Assembly: GCF_002101555.1 (NCBI RefSeq)
Contig: NZ_LQOL01000056.1
Location: 81,457 to 145,456, forward strand
Source of the DNA: Mycolicibacterium canariasense
GTDB taxonomy: Bacteria > Actinomycetota > Actinomycetes > Mycobacteriales > Mycobacteriaceae
Direction: 5' to 3'
Length of the DNA: 64,000 nt
Part shown: positions 33,352-43,253 of the stretch, piece by piece
Layout of the letters: each line of letters begins with the position of its first letter
Numbering within the stretch: the stretch's first letter is position 1
Notes under the pieces: generated by a model
Told to the model about the DNA's origin: nothing
Databases searched by the model: none
Seen by the model: the letters and a program-made list of their open reading frames with translations, nothing else
Program-made: the position numbers and the translations under genes

Positions 33352-35193
33352 ATGGATACGGTCAGTGGCACGCTCACGCCGAGCGTAGGAGGAGCGCGCG
33401 TCGACCGCGACGTCGCAAGCAGGTTCGCGACGTGTTGTCGCGCCCTGGGACTGTCGGTCCACGATCGGCAGCGTCCCGCCGACCTTGCCGCCGCGCGATC
33501 GGGCTTCACCGAGCTGACCCGCATCGCGCGGGAGCACTGCGACGGGTGGGTGGGCCTGGCCGCCGCCGGAGCCGGAACCGGCGAGCAGGCCGGGCGGGTC
33601 ATCGAAACCATCTGGCGCACCGCCGCGACGCTGGGCGCCCTGCAGCGCGATATCGAGCTGAGCCCCGGCGCGCTGGGTTTCACCTACGACACCGGGCTGT
33701 ATCTGCAGTTCCGGGCGATCGACCGGGACGATATCCAGCTCGCCTATGCCGCCACCCTGGCCGATTCCGGTGACTTCGCCACCGCCGACAGCCTGGTCGC
33801 CGAGCTCGTCGAGCGCAGGCCCCGCTGGCTGCAGGCGCGCTGGGTCCGGGTCGCGATCTTCCACCGCACCCGTCGTTGGGCCGACGTGGTGCGCCTGCTC
33901 ACCCCCGTCGTCAACGATCCCGACCTCGACGAGCACTACGCGCATGCCGCCCGAGTGACGCTGGGTATCGCGCTGGCCCACCTCGGTATGTTCGCCCCGG
34001 CGATCTCGCATCTGGAGAACCCGGAGGGCCCGGTCGCGGTGGCTGCCGTCGACGGCGGCCTGGTCAAGGCGCTGTCGCTGCGCGCCCAGGGCGAGACCGA
34101 GGAAGCGGCCGATGTGCTGGCCGCGCTGTACGCCGCCAACCCCGAACACGCGGGAATAGAAGAGGCGCTGCAAGATTCGTCGTTCGGGCTGGATACCACC
34201 ACCGCGGCGCGCATCGATGCGCGCACCGATCCCTGGGATCCGGGCACCGAACCGGGTGAGGGCGATTTCGTCGACCCGGGAGCCAAGGAGCGCAAGGCGC
34301 ACCTGCTCACCGAGGCCGAGGCCGAACTGGCCGAGTTCATCGGCCTCGACGAGGTCAAGTACCAGGTGGCCCGGCTGAAGAGCTCGGTCGCCATGTCGAT
34401 CCGCCGGCAGGAGCGCGGCCTGGCCGTCGCGCAGCGCACCAATCACCTGGTGTTCGCCGGCCCACCGGGTACCGGTAAGACCACCATCGCCCGCGTCGTC
34501 GCCAAGATCTATTGCGGTCTTGGACTTTTGAAGAAGGAAACGGTTTGCGAGGTGCACCGCGCCGACCTCATCGGTCAGCACATCGGCGAAACCGAAGCCA
34601 AGACCAACGCCATCATCGACAGCGCCTTGGACGGCGTGCTGTTCCTCGACGAGGCCTACGCGCTGGTGTCCACCGGCGCCAAGAACGACTTCGGCCTGGT
34701 GGCCATCGACACCCTGCTGGCCCGGATGGAGAACGACCGCGACCGGTTGGTCGTCATCGTGGCCGGCTACCGCGCCGACCTGGACCGCTTCCTGGACACC
34801 AACGAGGGCCTGCGCTCCCGCTTCACCCGCAGCATCGACTTCCCGTCCTACAGCGCACCGGAACTCGTCGAGATGGCGATGCGGATGGCCGAGAAGCGGG
34901 ACAGCGTGTTCGAGAACGCCGCACACGACCAGATGGAGAAGCTGTTCGCGCAACTGGCGCAGGGAACCACCCCGGATGCCAACGGTGTTCCGCGGCGCAG
35001 CCTCGACATCGCCGGCAATGGCCGCTTCGTCCGAAACCTTGTCGAACGTTCCGAGGAGGAACGTGAGTACCGATTGGACCACTCCGAGTCCGACGAGTTC
35101 ACCGATGACGAGCTGATGATCATCACCGCCGATGACGTGAGTCAGTCGGCCGGCCCGCTGCTGCGCGGCCTCGGATTGACGGTGCCCCAGTGA
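33352..35193 (+). CDS. eccA3: ESX-3 AAA+ ATPase EccA3
   Basis: Cytosolic CbxX/CfqX-type AAA+ ATPase of 613 aa. The N-terminal half (about residues 1-300) is TPR-like; the AAA domain has Walker A GPPGTGKT at 370-377 and Walker B VLFLDEAYAL (about 427-436). EccA proteins are thought to act with EspG on PE/PPE substrates before export. It is the first gene of the ESX-3 operon, behind two IdeR boxes. The ATG at 33352 fits family length (tubercle bacillus EccA3 is about 631 aa). The next gene, eccB3, starts within its stop codon. Confidence 0.96.
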   Translation: MDTVSGTLTPSVGGARVDRDVASRFATCCRALGLSVHDRQRPADLAAARSGFTELTRIAREHCDGWVGLAAAGAGTGEQAGRVIETIWRTAATLGALQRDIELSPGALGFTYDTGLYLQFRAIDRDDIQLAYAATLADSGDFATADSLVAELVERRPRWLQARWVRVAIFHRTRRWADVVRLLTPVVNDPDLDEHYAHAARVTLGIALAHLGMFAPAISHLENPEGPVAVAAVDGGLVKALSLRAQGETEEAADVLAALYAANPEHAGIEEALQDSSFGLDTTTAARIDARTDPWDPGTEPGEGDFVDPGAKERKAHLLTEAEAELAEFIGLDEVKYQVARLKSSVAMSIRRQERGLAVAQRTNHLVFAGPPGTGKTTIARVVAKIYCGLGLLKKETVCEVHRADLIGQHIGETEAKTNAIIDSALDGVLFLDEAYALVSTGAKNDFGLVAIDTLLARMENDRDRLVVIVAGYRADLDRFLDTNEGLRSRFTRSIDFPSYSAPELVEMAMRMAEKRDSVFENAAHDQMEKLFAQLAQGTTPDANGVPRRSLDIAGNGRFVRNLVERSEEEREYRLDHSESDEFTDDELMIITADDVSQSAGPLLRGLGLTVPQ

Positions 35194-36785
35194 TGGCCGG
35201 CAACGACCCGACTGCCGGGAACGCCGGCGAGGACCGGCGCGAATTCGCTTCGCGCACACCGGTTAACGAGAACCCGGACCAGATCCGATATCGGCGTGGC
35301 TTCGTCACCCGGCATCAGGTGTCGGGCTGGCGGTTCATGATGCGCCGCATCGCCTCCGGGGTCGCGCTGCACGACACCCGGATGCTGGTCGATCCCTTGC
35401 GCAGCCAGAGCCGTGCGGTGCTGGTCGGGGCCCTGGTGCTGGTCACCGGGCTGGCCGGCTGCTTCGTGTTCTCGTTGATCCGGCCCGCCGGGGACGCCGG
35501 CACGGCCACCATCCTGGCCGACCGGGACACCTCCGCACTGTATGTGCGCATCGGGGACGTGGTACATCCCGCCCTCAACCTCACCTCGGCCCGGTTGATC
35601 GCCGGCCGGCCGGACAATCCGACGCTGGTCAAGAGCAGTGAGATCGACAGGTTCGCCCGCGGCAACCTGATCGGGATCCCCGGTGCTCCGGAACGCATGG
35701 TGCAGAACACCTCTCGTTCGGCGGACTGGACGGTGTGTGATGTCACCACGTCGTCCGCCGGCGCCCCGGCGGGCGTCACCGTGCTGGCCGGGACTCCGGA
35801 CCAGTCCGGCGAGCGGGCCGCCGCGCTGCCGTCCGACCGCGTCGTCCTGGTGCAGAACGTCGGCGGCGTGCACGCCGGGACATGGCTGTTGTGGAACGGC
35901 AAGCGCAGCCCCCTCGACCTGGGTAACCGGGCCATCACCGACGCGCTGGGCCTGGGCACCGACATGCCCGCCCCGCGGGTCATCGCCCCCGGCCTGTTCA
36001 ACGCCATCCCGGAATCGGCACCGCTGGTGGCGCCCGCCCTGCCTGGCGCCGGCGCCCCGCCCCGCTTCGCATTGCCGGTCCCCGTCCCGGTCGGTGCCGT
36101 GGTCGCCGCCTACGAGGCCGACAACAGCATCCGCTACTACGCCGTCCTGGCCGAAGGCGTGCAACAGATCTCGCCGGTGCTGGCGGCCGTCATGCGCAAC
36201 ACCGACTCGTACGGCCTGCAACAGCCGCCGCGGCTCGGTGCCGACGACGTGGCCCGGTTGCCGGTGGCATCGGGTATCGACACCGCCGCCTACCCGTCCG
36301 AGAAGGTGACCGCGGTGGACGCCGCCGCCGACCCGGTCACCTGCGCGTACTGGTCCAAACCGGCCGGCGCCACCGAAAGCTCGCTGACCCTGCTGTCCGG
36401 GGCCGCGCTGCCGCTCCCGGACGGGCTGCGCACGGTCGACCTGGTGGGAGCCGGCTCCGGCGGTACCGCCGACCGTGTCGCCCTGCCGCCGGGCCGGGGG
36501 TACTTCGTCCAGTCGGTGGGCGCGGAAGCCGGTGCACCACAAGCGGGCTCAGCCTTCTGGGTGAGCGATACCGGCGTGCGTTACGGCATCGACACCGTCG
36601 GCGACACCAAAGCTGTCGAGGCGCTCGGCCTGACCCCGCCCCCGGTACCCATCCCGTGGTCGGTGCTCACCCAGTTCGCGGCCGGCCCGACGCTGTCGCG
36701 CACCGACGCGCTGGTCGCCCACGACGCCCTGCCCGCCGACCCCAAACCTGGCGTGGTCAACACCGCGCGCGAGGGAGAGAACTGA
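35193..36785 (+). CDS. eccB3: ESX-3 membrane protein EccB3
   Basis: Core type VII secretion component of 530 aa. A short cytosolic N-terminus is followed by one membrane helix (about residues 72-95, AVLVGALVLVTGLAGCFVFS) and a large periplasmic domain with four repeat-like modules. EccB joins EccC, EccD and EccE in the inner-membrane channel. The start codon overlaps the eccA3 stop (TGATG), indicating translational coupling; a GTG at 35190 is an alternative one codon upstream. It ends in another TGATG overlap with eccC3. Confidence 0.96.
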   Translation: MAGNDPTAGNAGEDRREFASRTPVNENPDQIRYRRGFVTRHQVSGWRFMMRRIASGVALHDTRMLVDPLRSQSRAVLVGALVLVTGLAGCFVFSLIRPAGDAGTATILADRDTSALYVRIGDVVHPALNLTSARLIAGRPDNPTLVKSSEIDRFARGNLIGIPGAPERMVQNTSRSADWTVCDVTTSSAGAPAGVTVLAGTPDQSGERAAALPSDRVVLVQNVGGVHAGTWLLWNGKRSPLDLGNRAITDALGLGTDMPAPRVIAPGLFNAIPESAPLVAPALPGAGAPPRFALPVPVPVGAVVAAYEADNSIRYYAVLAEGVQQISPVLAAVMRNTDSYGLQQPPRLGADDVARLPVASGIDTAAYPSEKVTAVDAAADPVTCAYWSKPAGATESSLTLLSGAALPLPDGLRTVDLVGAGSGGTADRVALPPGRGYFVQSVGAEAGAPQAGSAFWVSDTGVRYGIDTVGDTKAVEALGLTPPPVPIPWSVLTQFAAGPTLSRTDALVAHDALPADPKPGVVNTAREGEN

Positions 36786-39700
36786 TGAGCCGCTTGATCT
36801 TCGAGGCCCGCCGGCGCCTGCCAGCGCCGGAGGTCCGTAAGGGGGCCATCACCATCGAGGCGCCGCCCACACTGCCGCGGCTGGTGCCACCGTCGCTGCT
36901 GCGCCGGGTATTGCCGTACCTCATCGTCATCCTGATCGTGGGCATGATCGTGGCACTGGTCGCCACCGGCATGCGGTTGATCTCCCCGACGACACTGTTC
37001 TTCCCCTTCGTGCTGCTGCTGGCCGCCACCGCGCTGTATCGCGGGTCGGACAACAAGCTGCGCACCGAGGAGATCGACGCCGAACGCGCCGACTACCTGC
37101 GCTACCTGTCGGTGGTGCGGGACAACGTGCGGGCCCAGGCCCAGGCCCAGCGCGCGGCGCTGGAATGGTCGCACCCGGAACCCGAACTGCTGGCGGCGAT
37201 CCCGGGCACCCGTAGGCAATGGGAGCGCGACCCGCACGACACCGACTTCCTGGTGCTGCGGGCCGGTTTGCACGATGCGCCCTTGTCGGCCGCGCTGCGG
37301 GTCAAGGACGTCGTAGACGAGGTCGACCTGGAACCGGTCTCGCACACCACGCTGCGCGGTCTGCTCGACGTGCACCGCACCGTCCGCGCGGTGCCGGCCG
37401 GGATCCAGCTGGCCAAGGTTTCCCGGATCACCGTGCTCGGCGATCGCGGCGAGGTCCGTGGCGCGGTGCGGGCCTGGCTCGCGCAGGCGGTCACCTGGCA
37501 CGATCCCGCCGTCCTCGGGGTGGCCCTGGCCACGCCCGACCTGGAGACGCCGGACTGGTCGTGGCTGAAGTGGTTGCCCCACACCGATGTTCCCGGCGAG
37601 GCCGACGGTGTCGGACCGGCGCGCTATCTTGCGACCGGCGCCGACGAGCTGCGCGCGTTGCTGGCGCCGGCGCTCACCGACCGTGGCCCCTTCACCGGCG
37701 AAGCCACGGGCAAACACCTGCTGATCGTGCTCGACGATCCCGAGATCGACCCCGACGACATCCTCGGCCGGATCGGGGCCGCCGGTGTCACCCTGGTGCA
37801 CTGCGGCACCAAAGAACCGCACCGCGAACAATATTCGGATCCGGAGCGGCCGATCCTCAAGGTCGCCGACGGCACGATCGCGCGGTGGCAGAGTGGGGGC
37901 TGGCAGCCCTACATCGACGCCGCCGACACATTGTCGGCCGCCGCGGCCACCCACCTGGCGCGCCGATTGGCCCGCTGGGACTCCAATCCCGATCAGGCAC
38001 GCACCGCAGCCTCGGGCGCGTCGACGTTCACCACACTGTTCGGTATCCCGGATGCCTCCGCGCTCGATGTCGCGAGCCTGTGGGCGCCACGCAGCCGCGA
38101 GGACGAACTTCGGGTACCGATCGGCGTGACCGCAACCGGTGAGCCACTGATCTTCGACCTCAAGGACGAGGCCGAGGGTGGCATGGGCCCGCACGGCCTG
38201 ATGATCGGTATGACCGGATCCGGCAAATCGCAGACGTTGATGTCGATCCTGTTGTCGCTGCTGACCACCCACCCCGCCGACCGGCTCATCGTCATCTACG
38301 CCGACTTCAAGGGCGAGGCCGGCGCCGACATCTTCCGGCACTTCCCGCAGGTTGTCGCCGTCATCTCCAACATGGCCGAGAAGCGTTCACTGGCCGACCG
38401 GTTCGCCGACACCCTGCGCGGTGAGGTGGCCCGGCGTGAACAGTTGCTCAGGGAGGCCGGCCGCTCGGTGCAGGGCAGCGCGTTCAACTCGGTGACCGAA
38501 TACGAGGCGGCGATCGCGGCCGGGCACGACCTGGCGCCCATCCCGACGCTGTTCGTGGTGGCCGACGAGTTCACCCTGATGCTGGCCGAGCATCCCGAAT
38601 ACGCCGATCTGTTCGATTACGTGGCGCGCAAGGGCCGGTCGTTCCGGATCCACATCCTGTTCGCATCGCAGACCCTGGACGTCGGCCGGATCAAGGACAT
38701 CGACAAGAACACCTCCTACCGGATCGGCCTGAAGGTGGCCAGCCCGTCGATCAGCCGGCAGATCATCGGCGTCGAGGACGCCTTCCACATCGAGGCCGGG
38801 CGGGAGCACAAGGGCGAGGGCTTCCTGGTGCCTGCCCCCGGCGCGACGCCCATCAAATTCCGCAGCACCTACGTCGACGGCATCTACGACCCGCCGCGCA
38901 CCGCTCGGTCCGTCGTGGTGCAGTCCCTTCCGGAACCGCAGCCGTTCACCGCGGGACGGGTGGAGCCGGCTGTCGAGACAGTGATCCTGTCGAATGAGCC
39001 GGACGAGGCACCGATCCCGCGCAAGCTGATCACCACCATCGGCGACCAACTGGCTGCCTACGGTCCGAAGGCGCCGCAGCTGTGGCTGCCCCCGCTGGAG
39101 GAATCCATCCCGCTGGCCGACCTCCTGGGCCGGGCACATACTGACGAGCACCAATTCCGTTGGCCGCTGGGCGAAATCGACAAGCCGTTCGAGATGCGCC
39201 GGGACACACTGATGTTCACGGCCGATTCGGCGGCGGGCAATGTCGTGGTGCACGGCGGGCCGAAGTCCGGTAAGTCGGGCGCGCTGCAGACGTTCATGCT
39301 GTCGGCGGCCGCCCTGCACGCCCCGGGTGAGGTCAGCTTCTACGTGCTGGATTACGGCGGTGGGCAGCTGGCGCCGATGGCCGACCTGGCCCACGTGGGT
39401 ACGGTCGCCACACCACTGGAGCCCGAGCGGATCCGCCGCACCTTCGCCGAACTGGAACAGCTGCTGCGGGCCCGGCAGGAACGCGGCGCGGCGGCCGGTG
39501 CCGCCGGCGGATACACCGACGGCTACGGTGAGGTCTTCCTGCTCATCGACAACCTGTACGCGTTCAGCCGCGACAACGTCGACACGTTCAACACCCGTAA
39601 TCCGTTGCTGGCCAAGGTCACCGAATTGGTCAACAGCGGGCTGGCGTACGGAATCCACGTGGTGATCACCACGCCGAACTGGCTTGAGGTGCCCCTGGCC

Positions 39701-40738
39701 ATGCGTGACGGGCTGGGTATGCGCCTGGAGCTCAAGCTCAACGACGCGCACGACAGCAATGTCCGAGTGGTCGGAGCGCTGCGCCGCCCCGCCGAGGCGG
39801 TACCCGCCGACCAGCCCGGCCGCGGCCTGACCATGGCCGCCGAGCACTTCCTGTTCGCCGAGCCCGATCTGCGCCTGATTCCCGCGATCAACGCCAAGTA
39901 CCCGGACCGGCGAGCCCCCGAGGTGCGGCTGCTGCCCACCCAGCTGTACCCGGATGCGCTGGGCCCGTTGTACACCGGGCCCGAGCAGGTGGTCATCGGC
40001 CAGCGCGAGGAGGATCTGCGCCCGGTGGCCGTCGACTTCGCCCGCCACCCGCTGATGATGGTGTTCGGGGACAGTCGTTCCGGTAAGACCACCCTGTTGC
40101 GGCACCTCATCCGCACCATCCGGGACAACGCCACCGCGGGAAATGGTATCGCGTTCACCGTCGTGGACCGCCGGCTGCAACTGGTGGACGAGCCGTTGTT
40201 CCCGGACAACGAGTACACCGCCAACATCGACCGGATCACGCCTGCGATGCTCGGCCTGTCCGCGTTGATCGACAAGCGCCGACCCCCGGCCGGACTGTCC
40301 CCGCAGGAGCTGCGCAACTGGACGTACGCGGGGCACACCCACTACCTGATCATCGACGACGTCGACCAGATCCCGGACGGACCCGCCGTCAGCGGACCGT
40401 ACATCGGGCAGCGGCCGTGGACACCGCTGCTGGGATTGCTGTCCCAGGCCGGTGACCTGGGCCTGCGGGTCATCGTCACCGCGCGGGCCAGCGGGTCGGC
40501 GCATGCGGTGATGACCGCGCCGCTGTTGCGCCGGCTCAACGACCTGCAGGCGACCACGGTCATGCTGTCGGGCAGCCCGGCCGACGGCGGCAAATTGCGC
40601 GGGCACCGGTTCCACCGGCTGCCTCCGGGCCGGGCAATGCTGCTCGGCGACGACGCCGATGCCATCCACGTGCAATTGGTGAACCCGCTGGTACCAGAAC
40701 ATGTTTCGGCCAGTACGAACGGAAAGGAATACAGCTGA
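36785..40738 (+). CDS. eccC3: ESX-3 FtsK/SpoIIIE-type ATPase EccC3
   Basis: Motor ATPase of 1317 aa. Two N-terminal membrane helices (about residues 37-60 and 65-85) lead to three nucleotide-binding domains with P-loops GMTGSGKS (475-482), GGPKSGKS (824-831) and GDSRSGKT (1095-1102). EccC recognises Esx/PE-PPE export signals and drives translocation. The protein is unsplit, unlike the EccCa/EccCb pair of ESX-1. The ATG overlaps the eccB3 stop (TGATG), and its own stop overlaps the PE5 start in the same way. Tubercle bacillus EccC3 is about 1330 aa. Confidence 0.96.
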   Translation: MSRLIFEARRRLPAPEVRKGAITIEAPPTLPRLVPPSLLRRVLPYLIVILIVGMIVALVATGMRLISPTTLFFPFVLLLAATALYRGSDNKLRTEEIDAERADYLRYLSVVRDNVRAQAQAQRAALEWSHPEPELLAAIPGTRRQWERDPHDTDFLVLRAGLHDAPLSAALRVKDVVDEVDLEPVSHTTLRGLLDVHRTVRAVPAGIQLAKVSRITVLGDRGEVRGAVRAWLAQAVTWHDPAVLGVALATPDLETPDWSWLKWLPHTDVPGEADGVGPARYLATGADELRALLAPALTDRGPFTGEATGKHLLIVLDDPEIDPDDILGRIGAAGVTLVHCGTKEPHREQYSDPERPILKVADGTIARWQSGGWQPYIDAADTLSAAAATHLARRLARWDSNPDQARTAASGASTFTTLFGIPDASALDVASLWAPRSREDELRVPIGVTATGEPLIFDLKDEAEGGMGPHGLMIGMTGSGKSQTLMSILLSLLTTHPADRLIVIYADFKGEAGADIFRHFPQVVAVISNMAEKRSLADRFADTLRGEVARREQLLREAGRSVQGSAFNSVTEYEAAIAAGHDLAPIPTLFVVADEFTLMLAEHPEYADLFDYVARKGRSFRIHILFASQTLDVGRIKDIDKNTSYRIGLKVASPSISRQIIGVEDAFHIEAGREHKGEGFLVPAPGATPIKFRSTYVDGIYDPPRTARSVVVQSLPEPQPFTAGRVEPAVETVILSNEPDEAPIPRKLITTIGDQLAAYGPKAPQLWLPPLEESIPLADLLGRAHTDEHQFRWPLGEIDKPFEMRRDTLMFTADSAAGNVVVHGGPKSGKSGALQTFMLSAAALHAPGEVSFYVLDYGGGQLAPMADLAHVGTVATPLEPERIRRTFAELEQLLRARQERGAAAGAAGGYTDGYGEVFLLIDNLYAFSRDNVDTFNTRNPLLAKVTELVNSGLAYGIHVVITTPNWLEVPLAMRDGLGMRLELKLNDAHDSNVRVVGALRRPAEAVPADQPGRGLTMAAEHFLFAEPDLRLIPAINAKYPDRRAPEVRLLPTQLYPDALGPLYTGPEQVVIGQREEDLRPVAVDFARHPLMMVFGDSRSGKTTLLRHLIRTIRDNATAGNGIAFTVVDRRLQLVDEPLFPDNEYTANIDRITPAMLGLSALIDKRRPPAGLSPQELRNWTYAGHTHYLIIDDVDQIPDGPAVSGPYIGQRPWTPLLGLLSQAGDLGLRVIVTARASGSAHAVMTAPLLRRLNDLQATTVMLSGSPADGGKLRGHRFHRLPPGRAMLLGDDADAIHVQLVNPLVPEHVSASTNGKEYS

Positions 40739-41046
40739 TGACGCTGCGTGTCGTTCCAGAAGGTCTGACTGCGGCGGCCGCCGCGGTGGAGGCGCTCACC
40801 GCCCGGCTGGCCGCGGCGCATGCCGCCGCCGCCCCGGCGGTCAACGTGGTGCTGCCCCCGGCCGCCGACCCGGTGTCGCTGCAGACCGCCGCCGGTTTCA
40901 GCGCTGCGGGCAGCGAACACAACGCGGTCGCCGCGCTGGCCGTGGAGGAGCTGGGCCGCTCCGCCGCCGGGGTGGCCCAATCCGGTGCCAGTTACGCCGC
41001 CGGCGATGCGCTCGCCGCCTCGTCGTACCTGATCGCCCGCGGCTGA
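40738..41046 (+). CDS. PE5: PE family protein PE5
   Basis: PE protein of 102 aa consisting only of the PE domain: the Pro-Glu motif is at residues 7-8 (RVVPEGL), followed by an Ala-rich helical hairpin and a C-terminal YLIARG. It pairs with PPE4 and is exported through ESX-3, where the pair supports siderophore-mediated iron uptake. The start overlaps the eccC3 stop (TGATG); PPE4 starts 2 bases after its stop. The YxxxD/E export motif is not obvious; YAAGD near residue 90 is the best candidate. Confidence 0.92.
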   Translation: MTLRVVPEGLTAAAAAVEALTARLAAAHAAAAPAVNVVLPPAADPVSLQTAAGFSAAGSEHNAVAALAVEELGRSAAGVAQSGASYAAGDALAASSYLIARG

Positions 41047-41048
41047 CG

Positions 41049-42599
41049 ATGACCGCCCCCATCTGGATGGCGCTGCCACCCGAGGTGCATTCGGCACTGC
41101 TCAGCAGCGGTCCGGGCCCCGGGCCGCTGCTGGCTGCCGCGGGGGCATGGCAATCGCTCAGCGCCGAATACGCCTCCGCCGTCGGCGAACTCACCGCCAC
41201 CCTGGGCACCGTCGGCGCCGGTTCGTGGGAAGGCCCGAGCGCCGAACAGTACATCGCCGCGCACCAGCCGTACTTGGCCTGGCTGGCCCAAGCCGGCGCC
41301 AACAGTGCGATCGCCGCAGCCCAGCACGAGACCGCGGCGGCCGCATACAGCACCGCGCTGGCCACCATGCCGACGCTCGCGGAGCTGGCGGCCAACCACG
41401 CCATCCACGGAGTATTGCTGGCCACCAACTTCTTCGGCATCAACACGATCCCGATCGCGGTGAACGAGGCCGACTACGTCCGGATGTGGATTCAGGCGGC
41501 CACCGTGATGAGCACCTACCAGGCGGTGGCGGCGGCGACCGTCGCGGCCACGCCCACGCTGCCGCCGGCGCCGATGCTGCTGAAGCCCGGAGTCGGCGAG
41601 GCCGGCAACGCCACTGCGACGGCCACCCAATCAGTCGCGCAGGCGCAAGCACTGAATTCCGGTACCGCGCTGGACAATTCGAACTCGATCCTGAGCTACC
41701 TGGAGTCCTATATCAAGTCGCTGCCGGGCGGCGACCTCATCTGGGACTTCCTGCAGAACCCGATCGGGACGACGCGGCAGATCATCATCGACTTCCTCAC
41801 CAACCCGTCCGCGGCGCTGGTGCAATGGGGACCATTGCTGGCAGCGCTGTTGTACCAGGCGATCTTTCAGCCGGTCGGTTGGGGAACCTGGGGCGCGCTG
41901 CTCGTCGCACCGTTCCTGCTTCCGGTTCTGGCCGGCGTCGGCCTCGGCATGCTCGGGCTGCTTGCCCTGCTGCCGCAACCCGAGGTACCCGCCGAGGCGG
42001 CACCCGAGGCACCCGCGCCGCAGCGGGCCGACCAGCCCAACGTATGGCCGGTCGCCAGCGTCGCCCCGACCATCGGCACCCCCGCAGGGGCGCCGGCAGG
42101 CGCGCCCGCCGGAGCTGCCCCCGCCGGGGCGCCTGCCGCCACGCCGGTGGCGGCCACCACCGTCGCCTACGCGGTGCGTGGCGGCGATCCCGGCGAGGGT
42201 TTCACGCCGGTGATCCGGGACCGCACCGCGGCCAAGGCGCCGGCCTCCGGATCGGCGGCCGCGGTGGGATCGGCGGCGGCGCTGAGTGCCGCGGAACGCC
42301 GGAAGCGGCGCCGCAAGAAAGCCGCCGAGATCCAGGATTTCGCGTACGCCGACGCGTACATGGACTACGACGAGAACGACGACCGTCCCCCGGTGCCGCA
42401 CGAACAGGAGCCCGCGGTCACGGCCTCCACCCGCGGGGCGGGAACGATGGGCTTCACCGGCGCGGTGAGCGGTGACGCCGAGAACACCACCGCCGCCGGC
42501 CTGACCGAGCTGACCGGTGACCAGTTCGGCGGGGGACCGGTCAATCCGATGTTGCCGGGTAACTGGCCATCCGATGGAGAAGGGGGACAGCACAACTGA
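41049..42599 (+). CDS. PPE4: PPE family protein PPE4
   Basis: PPE protein of 516 aa. The PPE motif is at about residues 9-11 (ALPPEVHSALL), the family WxG-like GSWEGPSAEQYIAA near 59-72, and the helical PPE domain runs to about residue 180. The C-terminal part holds a hydrophobic stretch (about 258-305, including LLAALLYQAIFQ and LPVLAGVGLGMLGLLALL), then Pro/Ala-rich low-complexity sequence and an acidic basic-rich tail. It forms a heterodimer with PE5, chaperoned by EspG3. Length is close to tubercle bacillus PPE4 (about 513 aa). Confidence 0.94.
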   Translation: MTAPIWMALPPEVHSALLSSGPGPGPLLAAAGAWQSLSAEYASAVGELTATLGTVGAGSWEGPSAEQYIAAHQPYLAWLAQAGANSAIAAAQHETAAAAYSTALATMPTLAELAANHAIHGVLLATNFFGINTIPIAVNEADYVRMWIQAATVMSTYQAVAAATVAATPTLPPAPMLLKPGVGEAGNATATATQSVAQAQALNSGTALDNSNSILSYLESYIKSLPGGDLIWDFLQNPIGTTRQIIIDFLTNPSAALVQWGPLLAALLYQAIFQPVGWGTWGALLVAPFLLPVLAGVGLGMLGLLALLPQPEVPAEAAPEAPAPQRADQPNVWPVASVAPTIGTPAGAPAGAPAGAAPAGAPAATPVAATTVAYAVRGGDPGEGFTPVIRDRTAAKAPASGSAAAVGSAAALSAAERRKRRRKKAAEIQDFAYADAYMDYDENDDRPPVPHEQEPAVTASTRGAGTMGFTGAVSGDAENTTAAGLTELTGDQFGGGPVNPMLPGNWPSDGEGGQHN

Positions 42600-42651
42600 A
42601 CGCAGCACCGAATGTGACCGCCACTGATCGACACATCGAGAAGGAAATCCC

Positions 42652-42945
42652 ATGAGCATGCTCGACGCCCACATCCCCCAGATCGTCGCCTCGGAGACCG
42701 CTTTCGGCGCCAAGGCCGCACTGATGCGCAGCACCATCGCCCAGGCCGAGCAGGCCGCGACGGCCTCGCAAGCCTTCCACATGGGCGAGGCCTCGGCCGC
42801 GTTCCAGGCCGCGCACGCCCGCTTCATCGAGGTGGCCGCCCGGGTCAACGCGCTACTGGACATCGCCCAGGCCAATCTCGGCGACGCAGCGGGCACCTAC
42901 GTGGCGCAGGACGCCGCCGCCGCCAGCAGCTACACCTCCATCTGA
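42652..42945 (+). CDS. esxG: ESX-3 secreted WXG100 protein EsxG
   Basis: WXG100-family protein of 97 aa, the same length as tubercle bacillus EsxG, with matching MSMLDAHIPQIVAS start and AQANLGDAAGTYVAQDAAAA end. The helical hairpin turn replaces WxG by a HMGEAS-type loop, as usual for EsxG. YVAQD near residues 83-87 fits the YxxxD/E type VII signal. It forms a 1:1 dimer with EsxH. An AAGGAAA ribosome-binding site precedes the ATG, and 52 bases separate it from PPE4. Confidence 0.95.
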   Translation: MSMLDAHIPQIVASETAFGAKAALMRSTIAQAEQAATASQAFHMGEASAAFQAAHARFIEVAARVNALLDIAQANLGDAAGTYVAQDAAAASSYTSI

Positions 42946-42965
42946 CCTTCCACCAGGAGAACACC

Positions 42966-43253
42966 ATGTCGCAGATCATGTACAACTACCCGGCCATGCT
43001 GGGACTCGCCGGTGAGATGGCCGGATACGCGGGCGCACTCAACGCGGTGGGTGCGGATATCGCCGCGGAGCAGGCCGCGCTGGGCAACGCCTGGCAGGGC
43101 GACACCGGGATGACCTACCAGGCCTGGCAGGCCCAGTGGAACACCAGCATGAGCGAGTTGGTCCGCGCGTACCAGGCGATGGCCAGCACGCACGAGACCA
43201 ACACCATGGCGATGAACGCCCGCGACCAGGCCGAGGGCGCCAAGTGGGGCTAG
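42966..43253 (+). CDS. esxH: ESX-3 secreted WXG100 protein EsxH (TB10.4-like)
   Basis: WXG100 protein of 95 aa with the WxG turn at residues 43-45 (NAWQGDTG). It partners EsxG; the pair is needed for iron-siderophore use and, in pathogens, for host interaction. An AGGAGAA ribosome-binding site lies before the ATG. Of the zinc ligands described for tubercle bacillus EsxH (His14, His70, His76, Glu77), position 14 is Leu and position 70 is Gln here, while His76 and Glu77 remain, so the surface zinc site is probably lost. Confidence 0.95.
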   Translation: MSQIMYNYPAMLGLAGEMAGYAGALNAVGADIAAEQAALGNAWQGDTGMTYQAWQAQWNTSMSELVRAYQAMASTHETNTMAMNARDQAEGAKWG

